Origin: Paenibacillus contaminans
GTDB taxonomy: Bacteria > Bacillota > Bacilli > Paenibacillales > NBRC-103111
Direction of reading: 5' to 3'
DNA length: 64,000 nucleotides
Assembly (NCBI RefSeq): GCF_003285015.1
Contig: NZ_QMFB01000038.1
Coordinates: 1 to 64,000, forward strand
Every line of letters starts with the position of its first letter. Position 1 is the stretch's first letter. Under the pieces are notes generated by a model, which saw only the letters and a list, made by a program, of their open reading frames with translations, was not told the origin of the DNA and did not search any database. The position numbers and the translations under genes are program-made. Shown here in pieces: positions 35,383 through 44,081 of this stretch.

Positions 35383-37806
35383 ATGAAAGCAGTAATTATG
35401 GCCGGCGGCAAAGGGACGCGTCTGCGCCCGCTCACCTGCAATACGCCTAAACCGATGGTTCCGCTTCTCGATCGGCCGGTGATGGAGTATACGATCGAGC
35501 TGCTCAAGAAGCACGGAATTACGGACATCGCGGTCACGATGCAATATTTGCCCGAGGTGATCCGGAATTATTTTGGCGACGGCAGCGAGTACGGGGTGCG
35601 GCTGCGGTACTTCGAGGAGGACAGTCCGCTCGGCACGGCGGGCAGCGTCAAGAACGCCGAAATGTTCCTCGACGAAACCTTCATCGTCATAAGCGGCGAC
35701 GCTTTGACCGATTTCGATCTTTCCGCGGCCATAGCTTACCATAGAGACCGGAAGGCATTGGCGACGCTCGTGCTGACGCATGTCGAAAGCCCGCTCGAGT
35801 ACGGCGTCGTCATGACCGACGATTCGGGAAAGGTCATCCGCTTTCTGGAAAAGCCGAGTTGGGGCGAGGTATTCAGCGACGCCGTCAACACCGGCATTTA
35901 TATTTTGGAAAAAGAAGTTTTCGAGCTCTACGGCTCCGGCGTCGAGTACGATTTCAGCAAAGATCTGTTCCCGCTGCTGATGGAGAGAGGGCTGCCGCTG
36001 TATGCTTATGCCGCAGAGGGATATTGGTCGGATATCGGCAATTTGGAGCAATACCGGCAAACGCAAATCGATATGCTGGACGGGATCGTGCAAGTGAGAA
36101 TTGCCGGCACGGAAGTGCTGCCGCGCGTATGGGTCGGCGAACAGGCCGATATTGCCGCGAACATCCGATTTGCGGCGCCTGCGTTTATCGGCCGGGGGGC
36201 GGTTCTGGAGGATTATGCGGATATCGGCGAATATTCCGTAATCGGCAGCGGATGTCTTGTCAAACAGCAAGCGAGGACGGAGCGGGCGGTGCTCTGGAGC
36301 CATGCGTCCGTCGGCCGCCGTGCGGAAATTTGCGGAGCGACGCTTTGCCGGAATGCTTCGATCGAGAGTGACGCTTTCGTTGCGGAAGGGGCGGTCATCG
36401 GTGATTCGAGCCGCGTCGGAAGCAAAAGCGTCGTGACGCCGGACGTCATGGTATGGCCGCAGAAGACGATCGAGCCCTACGCCCATGTGACGGATTCAAT
36501 CGTCTGGACGCGTTCCCGGAGCAAGGCGCTGTTCGGACAGTGGGGGGTCAAAGGAACGTGGGGAGCCGACCTGACGACCACGTTCGCCGCCCGGCTGGCG
36601 CTTGCATACGGCTCCTTGCTGAAGATCGGCTGCAAAGTGGGGCTCAGCCACGACGCGACGCCTACGGCGGCGCTCATTGCCGGCGCATTTGCTTCCGGTT
36701 TGCACGCATCCGGCATCGATACGGACGGCTACGGCACCGCGACTTCATCCGTCGCCAGGTTTGCCTGCTGGGATGCGGGAAACGTGGCGGGCGTTCATGT
36801 CAGACAATGCCCGCTGCCGGAGGAAGACGCCTTCGTCATCGAGTTTTACGATGATCGGGGACTCCCGGTCAGCAAAGCGGTCGAGCGCAAAATCGAGAAC
36901 GCCTACGCCCAAGAGGACAGCAGGCGCGTAAAGCACAATCAGCTCGGCAGCGGCCGTGAAGTAAGCGGCATTGCGGCCCGTTATTGCGAGAGGCTGCTGT
37001 CCCGCGTCGACCGGTCGGCCATATGCGGAAGAGGCTACAGCATCGTGCTTGCGTACGAATACCGGAATATGAGAGGCATCATACCGGAGCTGCTCGAAGC
37101 GCTGGACTGCGCGGTCATTCATCTGAACGGCCATGGCGTCACGCGGGAGGAAGTCGCGCAGATGGTGAAGCTGAGCCGTTCCGATATCGGGGTGCTGCTT
37201 GATGCGGACGGCCAAAATTTGACAGTCGTGACAGAGGAAGGACAAATCGTCGACGAATCGGTCCTGTCGGTCCTGCAAATCGTTCTGCAGCTGCAGCAGC
37301 AGGAAGGGGAGCTTTACGTGCCCGTTCACGTCCCCGGCATTGTCGAAGGACTGGGCGCAAGGTACGACCGTAAAGTGATCCGTACGAAGGCGGACCGCCG
37401 CTCGGTGATGGAAGGCTGCCAAACCGACGGCTTTCATCCCGCCTTCGACGGCTTATATATATTCGTTCATCTGCTTGAGCAGCTGGCGCAGCAGGATTGC
37501 GACTTGTCGGAGCTGGTCGGCGCTATTCCGAGCTTCTCGATGATGAGGCGCAGCGTAGACTGCCCATGGCAGGATAAGGGCAAAGTCATGCGATGCTTGA
37601 TGGAGGAAATCGAGGGCAAACGCGTCGAGCTGATCGACGGCATCAAGGTATTTCACGAGGGCGGCTGGACGCTCATTTTACCGGACAGCGACGAGCCTGT
37701 CGTACAGGTTTACGCACATGCCGTTTCGCGGCAGAAAGCCGAGGAGCTCGCCTATATGTACATGCGGAAAATCGAAGATTACCGAAGAAGACAAAGCGTA
37801 TCGTGA
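35383..37806 (+). CDS. Sugar-1-phosphate nucleotidyltransferase fused to degenerate phosphohexomutase
   Basis: 807 residues from the ATG at 35383, 10 bases after GGGGGA. The nucleotidyltransferase domain (1-230) has the signature MAGGKGTRLRPLT near 6, TPKP near 21 and the metal-binding Asp in VISGDALTDFD near 106, as in mannose-1-phosphate guanylyl- and glucose-1-phosphate transferases. A left-handed beta-helix follows (about 250-360). The C-terminal part (about 375-800) is laid out as a phosphogluco/mannomutase, yet the phosphoserine loop (TASHNP in the family) and the metal loop (DGDADR) are absent; the latter reads DADGQN at 607. That half is probably not a mutase. It likely makes NDP-mannose or NDP-glucose for a polysaccharide. 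Whether it belongs to the GH15/DUF4912 group is inference. Confidence 0.88.
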   Translation: MKAVIMAGGKGTRLRPLTCNTPKPMVPLLDRPVMEYTIELLKKHGITDIAVTMQYLPEVIRNYFGDGSEYGVRLRYFEEDSPLGTAGSVKNAEMFLDETFIVISGDALTDFDLSAAIAYHRDRKALATLVLTHVESPLEYGVVMTDDSGKVIRFLEKPSWGEVFSDAVNTGIYILEKEVFELYGSGVEYDFSKDLFPLLMERGLPLYAYAAEGYWSDIGNLEQYRQTQIDMLDGIVQVRIAGTEVLPRVWVGEQADIAANIRFAAPAFIGRGAVLEDYADIGEYSVIGSGCLVKQQARTERAVLWSHASVGRRAEICGATLCRNASIESDAFVAEGAVIGDSSRVGSKSVVTPDVMVWPQKTIEPYAHVTDSIVWTRSRSKALFGQWGVKGTWGADLTTTFAARLALAYGSLLKIGCKVGLSHDATPTAALIAGAFASGLHASGIDTDGYGTATSSVARFACWDAGNVAGVHVRQCPLPEEDAFVIEFYDDRGLPVSKAVERKIENAYAQEDSRRVKHNQLGSGREVSGIAARYCERLLSRVDRSAICGRGYSIVLAYEYRNMRGIIPELLEALDCAVIHLNGHGVTREEVAQMVKLSRSDIGVLLDADGQNLTVVTEEGQIVDESVLSVLQIVLQLQQQEGELYVPVHVPGIVEGLGARYDRKVIRTKADRRSVMEGCQTDGFHPAFDGLYIFVHLLEQLAQQDCDLSELVGAIPSFSMMRRSVDCPWQDKGKVMRCLMEEIEGKRVELIDGIKVFHEGGWTLILPDSDEPVVQVYAHAVSRQKAEELAYMYMRKIEDYRRRQSVS

Positions 37807-37812
37807 TGAGCG

Positions 37813-37846
37813 GAGCCGGGAGCCGAAACCGGCTCTTCTTTTTTTG
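37813..37846 (+). terminator. Rho-independent terminator
   Basis: GAGCCGG and CCGGCTC pair around a 9-base loop, followed by TTC and eight T. It ends the nucleotidyltransferase gene. Confidence 0.85.
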
Positions 37847-37921
37847 TCCGAAAGGGAATCAAGCACGAATCCGGGCGGATGACCATACAATACCGGAGAT
37901 ACGGTTAAGGAGAGGATTATT

Positions 37922-38401
37922 TTGCATAGATTGACGCTTGAAGTTGCCAAAACATTGCTTGCCGCCGCGGAAAGGAAAGCGAGAGAGCTCGGGCTTTCCT
38001 GCGATATCGCGATCGTTGACGACGGGGCTAACCTTGTCGCGTTCTACCGCATGGACAATGCGCGGATAGCCGGCATCGACATCTCGCAAAGCAAGGCCTG
38101 GACAAGTGTGGCGATGAGAATGCCTACATCGAATTTGGCCCAGAGCGCTCAGCCGGGGGGGCCGACCTTCGGGATCAATACGACGAACAACGGGAAGCTC
38201 GTTATTCTGGGAGGCGGCATTCCGCTGGTCAGAGGCGGCACAATCTACGGGGGTGTCGGGGTGAGCGGCGGTACCAGCGCACAGGATATCGAGGTGGCCA
38301 ATGCCGCGGTCCATGCATTCGAGAGCATGCGCGGGGCGAGCGAACCCGGAGGACCGCAGTTCGGGTCGGTACGCATAGGCTCGGTGAATCCGTATATTTA
38401 A
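37922..38401 (+). CDS. GlcG/HbpS-family protein (DUF336)
   Basis: 159 residues from a TTG preceded by AAGGAGAGG. The pattern is that of GlcG/HbpS: LTLEVAKTLLAAAERKARELG at the start, D-D-G-A-N-L-V-A-F-Y-R-M-D-N-A near 38-52, and GGIPLVRGGTIYGGVGVSGGTSAQD near 98-122. Members bind haem or cobalamin, or are found next to glycolate and diol enzymes; no such partner adjoins here. Single gene with its own terminator. Confidence 0.87.
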   Translation: MHRLTLEVAKTLLAAAERKARELGLSCDIAIVDDGANLVAFYRMDNARIAGIDISQSKAWTSVAMRMPTSNLAQSAQPGGPTFGINTTNNGKLVILGGGIPLVRGGTIYGGVGVSGGTSAQDIEVANAAVHAFESMRGASEPGGPQFGSVRIGSVNPYI

Positions 38402-38429
38402 AGCGGCAAACAACATATGCTCCGCCCGG

Positions 38430-38464
38430 AAGGGATTGCCATTGACGATGGCGATCCCTTTTTT
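38430..38464 (+). terminator. Rho-independent terminator
   Basis: AAGGGATTGCCAT pairs with ATGGCGATCCCTT around a 4-base loop (one mismatch), followed by a run of T. Confidence 0.85.
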
Positions 38465-38728
38465 ACCGTGATTCAGCGCTGCCTGCTGCCCGCCGAGCGC
38501 GATGTCTCGTTATGGAACATGACGGTTCTGTTAAATACGCACCGAACGGGAAAAATAAACTTCATCTTGCGCTTCAAACTACTCGATTGTTCGCTCATTT
38601 TCGTTTATCATCAAATGGCGAGAATATCCCGTTTTTTTAAAGTTTATCAGAACTGAGAAGGTCGGTTCCTTAACCCTTTTTAGATGGAAAAGTCGTTGTT
38701 TTTAGTGCGCGATGGGGAACGTATGTGC

Positions 38729-38734
38729 TATAAT
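38729..38734 (+). promoter_or_regulatory. Extended -10 promoter element of MFS gene
   Basis: TATAAT preceded by TGC gives a perfect extended -10 box. No good -35 is seen. It lies 218 bases before the exporter gene, leaving a long leader. Confidence 0.5.
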
Positions 38735-38770
38735 GGCTGAGGAAGGAGCTTGTAAAAGGCTGGAATAAAA

Positions 38771-38839
38771 GTGGAAAAACGTTCCGGTACCCGTCGGAAA
38801 CGCGTTTGCCTGCGGCCTGCTGTGCCCGCATCGCGGTGA
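38771..38839 (+). CDS. Possible 22-residue Arg-rich leader peptide
   Basis: A GTG start after AAGGCTGG, then VEKRSGTRRKRVCLRPAVPA and two more residues before TGA. It lies in the leader of the exporter gene, where short peptides rich in R-x-R/K motifs control drug-resistance genes in other bacteria by stalling ribosomes. Very tentative. Confidence 0.2.
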   Translation: MEKRSGTRRKRVCLRPAVPASR

Positions 38840-38946
38840 CCGGCAAAAAGAGGTTAAAAACTGTGCGAAGAATCTCCGTCTTCAAGCCATAAGCGCTGGC
38901 AGCAAGAGCATTCAAGAAATGCACAGATAAAAAGAGGAGTGAGAAA

Positions 38947-40404
38947 GTGAATACTGCTGGAACGTCAGCATCCCCGGCTTCGCAAGAGCTTGGGAATGTA
39001 AAAAAGCTTCCGATTATGATTTCGCTTATTATCGGGGCATTTTTCTCGATTTTAAATGAAACGCTGCTGAATATCGCTTTTCCCCAACTGATGGTCGAGC
39101 TGAAGGTATCGGCTTCGACGCTTCAGTGGCTCGCGACAGGTTATATGCTTGTTGTCGGCGTGCTGGTCCCCGCATCGGCCTTGCTGGTGCAATGGTTTAC
39201 AACGAGACAAATGTTTTTGGGCGCCATGACGCTGTTCACCGTAGGCACGCTCGTGTGCGCAATTGCGCCCGGATTCGAATTTCTGCTGACCGGCCGTTTG
39301 CTGCAAGCGGCGGGAACCGGTCTGATGCTGCCCGTCATGATGAACACGATACTCGTGTTGTATCCCCCGGAGAAGCGCGGAGCCGCAATGGGAACCATAG
39401 GGCTTGTCATCATGTTCGCTCCGGCTATAGGACCTACGCTTTCCGGCCTCATTCTGGAGTCCTTGCAATGGCGCTGGTTGTTTTTCATGGTGCTGCCTTT
39501 CGCCGTATTCTCCGTCGTGTTCGCCTTCATTTATTTGAAAAACGTGTCGCAGCCTACTAAGCCGAAGGTGGACGTGCTGTCCATCATTTTGTCTACGATC
39601 GGCTTCGGCGGCATCGTCTACGGGTTCAGCAGCTCGGGAGAAGGCCATGGCGGCTGGACAAGCCCTGAGGTATACGGAACCGTTATTGTAGGCGGGATCG
39701 CTCTTCTGCTGTTCGTATTCCGGCAATTGAAGGTGAAGGAACCGCTGATGGATCTTCGCGCGTTCAAGTTTCCGATGTTCTCACTGACCACGATCCTCTT
39801 GATTATTATGATGATGACGCTGTTTTCGACCATGTCGCTTTTGCCTTTCCTGTTTCAGGGAGCTCTAGGCTTAACGGTATTTGCATCGGGGCTGCTGATG
39901 CTGCCGGGCAGCCTTCTTAACGGACTGATTTCTCCGATCACGGGTAAGCTATTCGACAAGTTCGGCCCGAGGGCGCTTGTCATTCCAGGCTCTGCGTTCT
40001 TGGTCATCATCATGTGGTTTTTCACGCAGGTGACCGCCGAGACGACCAAAACGACGTTTCTCATCCTGCACATCTGCATGATGGTATCGATCTCCATGAT
40101 CATGATGCCGGCGCAGACGAACGGCTTGAACCAACTACCGCCGCGCTATTATCCGCACGGGACGGCTATTCTTAACACGCTGCAGCAGGTAGCGGGTGCG
40201 ATCGGAGTTGCTTTATTCATCGGCGTGATGTCATCGGGACAACGCAAATTTCTGGAGACTTCGACCGACCCGACTTCGCCGGCACAAATGGCTCAAGCGA
40301 TGGTCTCAGGCGTGCATAACGCCTTCATGATCGGTCTTGGTTTTGCCGTACTCGCCTTCCTGCTGGCGCTGTTCCTGAAACGCACGCAGTCGGCGAAGGA
40401 GTAG
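38947..40404 (+). CDS. MFS exporter of the DHA2 (14-helix) family
   Basis: 485 residues from a GTG after AGGAG. Fourteen membrane segments can be counted. An N-terminal FSILNETLLNIAFPQLM segment and motif C in helix 5 (IGLVIMFAPAIGPTLSGLI near 155) mark a proton-coupled exporter of the LmrB/EmrB kind. It probably exports toxic compounds; the substrate is not indicated. It has its own promoter and terminator. Confidence 0.9.
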   Translation: MNTAGTSASPASQELGNVKKLPIMISLIIGAFFSILNETLLNIAFPQLMVELKVSASTLQWLATGYMLVVGVLVPASALLVQWFTTRQMFLGAMTLFTVGTLVCAIAPGFEFLLTGRLLQAAGTGLMLPVMMNTILVLYPPEKRGAAMGTIGLVIMFAPAIGPTLSGLILESLQWRWLFFMVLPFAVFSVVFAFIYLKNVSQPTKPKVDVLSIILSTIGFGGIVYGFSSSGEGHGGWTSPEVYGTVIVGGIALLLFVFRQLKVKEPLMDLRAFKFPMFSLTTILLIIMMMTLFSTMSLLPFLFQGALGLTVFASGLLMLPGSLLNGLISPITGKLFDKFGPRALVIPGSAFLVIIMWFFTQVTAETTKTTFLILHICMMVSISMIMMPAQTNGLNQLPPRYYPHGTAILNTLQQVAGAIGVALFIGVMSSGQRKFLETSTDPTSPAQMAQAMVSGVHNAFMIGLGFAVLAFLLALFLKRTQSAKE

Positions 40405-40445
40405 GGAAGCAAGCTTTACTCGAACATCCTTACACACAACTGACC

Positions 40446-40489
40446 AAAACGCCCTTTCGCTTCCCAGAAGGAAGACGGAAGGGCGTTTT
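40446..40489 (+). terminator. Rho-independent terminator
   Basis: AAAACGCCCTTTCG pairs with CGGAAGGGCGTTTT with one mismatch. It ends the exporter gene. Confidence 0.85.
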
Positions 40490-40526
40490 ATTAGAATACA
40501 AGAATTTATATGCTTCACCTATCAAG

Positions 40527-40626
40527 TGCTTATATTTCATCGGTAAACGCGTTTGTCCGTAGCTTATGCTTACGAAGTCGCTTTCTTCGAAAGCGTTTAG
40601 GACGGCGAAGCCGTTTATCCTTGTTT
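40527..40626 (+). repeat. Dispersed repeat family B, full copy
   Basis: It runs from AGTGCTTATATTTCATCGG to GTTTATCCTTG, about 90 percent like the copy at 28811. It lies between two convergent exporter genes. Confidence 0.75.
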
Positions 40627-40634
40627 GAAATATT

Positions 40635-40669
40635 TCGGCCGGTTCGGGACGCGTATCCGAACCGGCCGA
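40635..40669. terminator. Strong GC-rich hairpin after minus-strand exporter
   Basis: TCGGCCGGTTCGG and CCGAACCGGCCGA form a perfect 13-bp stem with a 9-base loop. On the minus strand it is followed by AAATATTT, a weak tail. Confidence 0.6.
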
Positions 40670-40678
40670 TTGGCGTAT

Positions 40679-42286
40679 TTAAGCTTCCGCTGCAGGCTTA
40701 GCCGCGTTTCCTGCCGCTTCCGGCATACGATTGGACGTACGGAGCGGTATTTCACGCAGGAAGAAGACGAGCAGCAAAGCGACGACAAGCAGTGCGCCGC
40801 CGGACAAAAAGACGGTTGTCAGCGAATGGCTGAGCGCATCCTTGAGCATATCGATCATCTTCACGAACATCGGCTGGATTTGATCGGGCAAATCCGCTTT
40901 GATCTGATCCAGCTTGGCGTGATCGAGCAGCAGCTGCGGATTTTGCAGAGCGGACATCTGTTCGGCCGTCTTCGGATCCAGCTTCGACATATCGACGCCT
41001 TTGCCGTCGGCGATATCCGCCTTCAGGTTGCTGGCGAGGCTAGACGACATGATCGTACCCATAACCGCGATTCCGATCGTACCGCCCATGTTTCTGAACA
41101 GCTGGGAAGAAGCGGTCGCTACGCCGAGCATGTTCGGACTCACCGCATTTTGCACCGTAAGCGAGAATACCGGCATGCCGAGTCCGAGGCCGAAGCCGAA
41201 TACGATCATGCTGAGTACGGCGAACCAGATGCTGTTCATGTAAGCCATCATGATCATGCCTGCAACCATGATCAGAATGCCGAACAGCGCAAACCGCTTA
41301 TATTTGCCGGTTTTCGTAATCCATTTCCCCGTAAAGGCGCTGATAACGACCATACTGATCGACATCGGCATCGTTACATAACCCGAGTACGTAGGGGAAA
41401 TGCCCTCGACCCCTTGCACGAAGAAGGGCAAATAAATAAGGGCGCCCATCATCCCGGCATTCATAAGGAAGCCCGAAAGATTCGAGATGGTGACAATGCT
41501 GTTGCGGAACAGTGATAACGGGAGTACGGGGCTTTTGACCTTCGTCTCCACGATTGCGAAAATAACCAAAGCGACAAAAGCTGCAGCGAACAAGCTAATG
41601 ATTTGCGACGAGCCCCAATCGTATTTTGTGCCCGCCCATGAGAAGCCGAGCAGCAGCGGCACGATGGCGAGAGTCAGGAACAAGGAACCGAAATAGTCGA
41701 TCGATTCGGATTGTTTTTTCTCGGCTTTCGGGAACAATAGCAGAATAAGCACGAAGGCTAATACCCCAAGCGGCAGGAAAATCCAAAAGACCCATTTCCA
41801 ATTCATATGGTCGACGATAAAGCCGCCGAGCGTGGGGCCGAGTATACTTGAGAATCCGAAGACGGCCATCATGATGCCGGTCCATTTGCCGCGCTCCCGC
41901 GGAGCGAACAAATCCCCGACTGCAGTAAAGGCGGATGCCATAATGATGCCGGCGCCGATCCCTTGAATGCCCCGGTAAGTAATCATTTGAAAAATATCCG
42001 TCGACGTTCCTGTCAAAAACGCGCCAATCATAAAGAAGACGATACCGGACAGGATGAAGGGCTTGCGTCCGTAAATGTCGGAAAGCTTGCCGACCAGCAC
42101 CGTTGCTATCGTCGAGGTCAGCATATAGATGGTGATGACCCAAGTGTAATAATCCATTCCCCCGAGAATGGCAATAATGCGGGGCATCGCCGTACTTACG
42201 ATCGTTTGGTTGATTGCGGCGAAAAACATCGCTGCGATGATCGCAATCATGATCGTTATTTTTCGTTTATGCGTTAAATGCTCCAT
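40679..42286 (-). CDS. MFS multidrug exporter of the DHA2 family
   Basis: 535 residues, 14 membrane segments. MIAIIAAMFFAAINQTIVSTAMPRI lies at the N terminus (D/N-Q-T-I-V variant of motif D1), motif A G-K-L-S-D-I-Y-G-R-K near 65, and motif C VFGFSSILGPTLGGFIVDHMNW near 145. The extracytoplasmic stretch near 430-490 is polar. It follows the MarR gene by nine bases on the same strand, so it is most likely the target that MarR represses. Confidence 0.93.
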   Translation of the reverse strand: MEHLTHKRKITIMIAIIAAMFFAAINQTIVSTAMPRIIAILGGMDYYTWVITIYMLTSTIATVLVGKLSDIYGRKPFILSGIVFFMIGAFLTGTSTDIFQMITYRGIQGIGAGIIMASAFTAVGDLFAPRERGKWTGIMMAVFGFSSILGPTLGGFIVDHMNWKWVFWIFLPLGVLAFVLILLLFPKAEKKQSESIDYFGSLFLTLAIVPLLLGFSWAGTKYDWGSSQIISLFAAAFVALVIFAIVETKVKSPVLPLSLFRNSIVTISNLSGFLMNAGMMGALIYLPFFVQGVEGISPTYSGYVTMPMSISMVVISAFTGKWITKTGKYKRFALFGILIMVAGMIMMAYMNSIWFAVLSMIVFGFGLGLGMPVFSLTVQNAVSPNMLGVATASSQLFRNMGGTIGIAVMGTIMSSSLASNLKADIADGKGVDMSKLDPKTAEQMSALQNPQLLLDHAKLDQIKADLPDQIQPMFVKMIDMLKDALSHSLTTVFLSGGALLVVALLLVFFLREIPLRTSNRMPEAAGNAAKPAAEA

Positions 42287-42295
42287 GTTTCGCTT

Positions 42296-42739
42296 CTACT
42301 CCTTTTCTGAAAAATCTGCGCGGTTTAATACATCCAATAAAATTCTCTTCATATGCTCCAAATCTTCATCCGGCAGATGTTTGAAAAAAGAAGAGACGGT
42401 TTCTTTGTTTTTATTGATGAGCATCTCGATCTTCGAATTCCCTTGCTCCGTTATCCGCAAAAAAACGACCCGGCGGTCTCCGCTGCATCGTTCACGCTCA
42501 ATCAGGTCTCGTTCGATCAGCTTATCCGCCATTCCCGTAATCGCACCGGGCGTGACATCCAGCGCTTCGGCCAGTGCCGCTACTTTTTGCGGTCCTTCTT
42601 GGCTCAAACGATATAACAAGCGGAACTGCGTAATCGATAATTTATCGGCTTCGACCAGCTTATCCCATTCCTGCTTCACCCGTTTATAGAAGCTTTTCAG
42701 AAGTGCGTGTAATTCTAAGTACTGGGAACCGCTAGCCAT
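42296..42739 (-). CDS. MarR-family transcriptional repressor
   Basis: 147 residues. Winged helix at about 35-100: LSITQFRLLYRLSQEGPQKVAALAEALDVTPGAITGMADKLIERDLIER with the D-R-R wing. Terminal helices form the dimer. The start follows GGGGGAGGG. It heads the operon with the DHA2 exporter, and the palindrome at 42765 is its likely operator. A ligand, probably a phenolic or drug-like compound, would release it. Confidence 0.92.
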   Translation of the reverse strand: MASGSQYLELHALLKSFYKRVKQEWDKLVEADKLSITQFRLLYRLSQEGPQKVAALAEALDVTPGAITGMADKLIERDLIERERCSGDRRVVFLRITEQGNSKIEMLINKNKETVSSFFKHLPDEDLEHMKRILLDVLNRADFSEKE

Positions 42740-42764
42740 GTCCCTCCCCCTTGTCTCATTTGTT

Positions 42765-42789
42765 TTATTAGTAAATAGTTTAGTAATAA
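42765..42789. promoter_or_regulatory. MarR-type palindromic operator
   Basis: TTATTAGTAAA, TAG, TTTAGTAATAA: two 11-base arms with one mismatch about a 3-base centre. It lies 26-50 bases before the marR-like gene start, on top of its AT-rich promoter region. Size and symmetry fit MarR dimers; autoregulation is inferred. Confidence 0.65.
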
Positions 42790-42915
42790 ACTTTATTTTA
42801 GGATTTTACTCCGATCCATATTCAGCGTCAAACCGGGTGACCTTGGATATACCCCGATTTAAGACGATTTACAGCCGGAAAGGTTTAAGAATAGCCGTTT
42901 CTCTGTTGATTAGGG

Positions 42916-42970
42916 GCAAGGATGAACGGTTACGCCGTTCCTTAAGGACAACGCGTTTACCGAGTTTTAG
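42916..42970 (-). repeat. Dispersed repeat family B, decayed copy with internal deletion
   Basis: Read in reverse it has CAAGGATGAACGGTTACGCC, CCTTAAGGACA and ACGCGTTTACCGA, matching both ends of the family B copies but lacking the ~35-base middle with CTTACGAAGTCG. Confidence 0.55.
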
Positions 42971-43002
42971 AGCCGCACCTACAATATACTTTCCGATAAA
43001 AC

Positions 43003-43032
43003 AAAAAGAGAATCCTCCCGGATTCTCTTTTT
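43003..43032. terminator. Bidirectional terminator
   Basis: AAAAAGAGAATCC and GGATTCTCTTTTT form a perfect 13-bp stem with a 4-base loop. Confidence 0.9.
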
Positions 43033-43085
43033 ACAGCCCTATGTTGCTCTCTTCGAGTCGAATTCCATCTTAACCGGATTTCCTG

Positions 43086-43934
43086 TCAGGGGCTGTTAGT
43101 GGAAGAGCCTTGAGGCAAATCGGCAGCACGATGAGAGGCGAACCATTCGTCTATGGCATGGATCGCGCGGGCTTCCGCCTCGGGGGGGAAAAGATGGCCG
43201 AGCCCTTCGAACAGCTCGAGCTTATACTTCGCGCCGGCGCGTTCCAGCGCATCGGCCAACAGCCGGCTGTGTGCGACGCCGACGTTGTCGTCGGACGTGC
43301 CGTGCACAATGAGCACCGGCTTCCGGATGCGGTCCGCCCAGATGTGCGGCGAGCGATCCTCGTACGCCTCGCGGTTTTTGCCCGGATGGCCGACGACGCG
43401 CTTCAGCATGCGGCGCAAATCGACGCGCTCCTCATAGGTGAGGAGCAGGTCGCTGACGCCGTTCCACACGGCGGCAGGGCCGGCGTCGGCGCAGTCGCGC
43501 GCGGCGAGCAGCGCCATAATCGCGCCGCGCGAAAAGCCGGCCAGCGCGATCGGAGCGCTCGTCACCACGTCCGGAAGCGAGCGCATAAGCTTGAAGGCGT
43601 TGTATACGTCGAAGCGGTCTTCCCCGCCGAATTTATCGATGCCTTCTCCGCTTGCGGAGCCGCGGTAGAACGGCGCGAAGACGGCGTAGCCTTTGGCGGC
43701 CAAGGCGGCCGCATGATTCATCCGGACCATGCCGAAGCCGCCAATGCCGCCACGGCAGTATAACAATCCCGGGTACGGACCTCCACCCCCGGGAACGAGC
43801 AAATACCCTTTGACATGCAAATTGCCGCTTTTATAGGTCATCTCATGCAGGGAAAGTCCCGGCGCCGGCGCATCCAGCAGTACGCTGGAGACAATCGTGC
43901 CGTCCGCGATTTCCGTATCGCTATTGTTTGTCAT
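43086..43934 (-). CDS. Alpha/beta hydrolase (dienelactone-hydrolase/prolyl-peptidase type)
   Basis: 282 residues from the ATG at 43934, 6 bases after AAGGAG. Nucleophile elbow GFSRGAIMAL (Ser near 140), Asp in GTSDDNV near 215, His in GLGHLFPPE near 250: a full catalytic triad. The N-terminal beta strands resemble those of peptidase S9-like esterases. The substrate is unknown. Single gene. Confidence 0.88.
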   Translation of the reverse strand: MTNNSDTEIADGTIVSSVLLDAPAPGLSLHEMTYKSGNLHVKGYLLVPGGGGPYPGLLYCRGGIGGFGMVRMNHAAALAAKGYAVFAPFYRGSASGEGIDKFGGEDRFDVYNAFKLMRSLPDVVTSAPIALAGFSRGAIMALLAARDCADAGPAAVWNGVSDLLLTYEERVDLRRMLKRVVGHPGKNREAYEDRSPHIWADRIRKPVLIVHGTSDDNVGVAHSRLLADALERAGAKYKLELFEGLGHLFPPEAEARAIHAIDEWFASHRAADLPQGSSTNSP

Positions 43935-44081
43935 GGCGATCTCCTTATGCGGGCTCTTTTTCAAGTATCATACAGTTGTACTTGTGCCTATGCAAGATTG
44001 GCGGATTTCGGCCCGAACGGCAGACATGACTCCCTACATGGAAACATGCTACTATGGGGATAGAATAGGAGGGGTTCCTTC

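Noticed and set aside
38735..38946. Riboswitch in the exporter leader
   Set aside because: I could not recognise the conserved core of any known class; only an unproven peptide frame remains.
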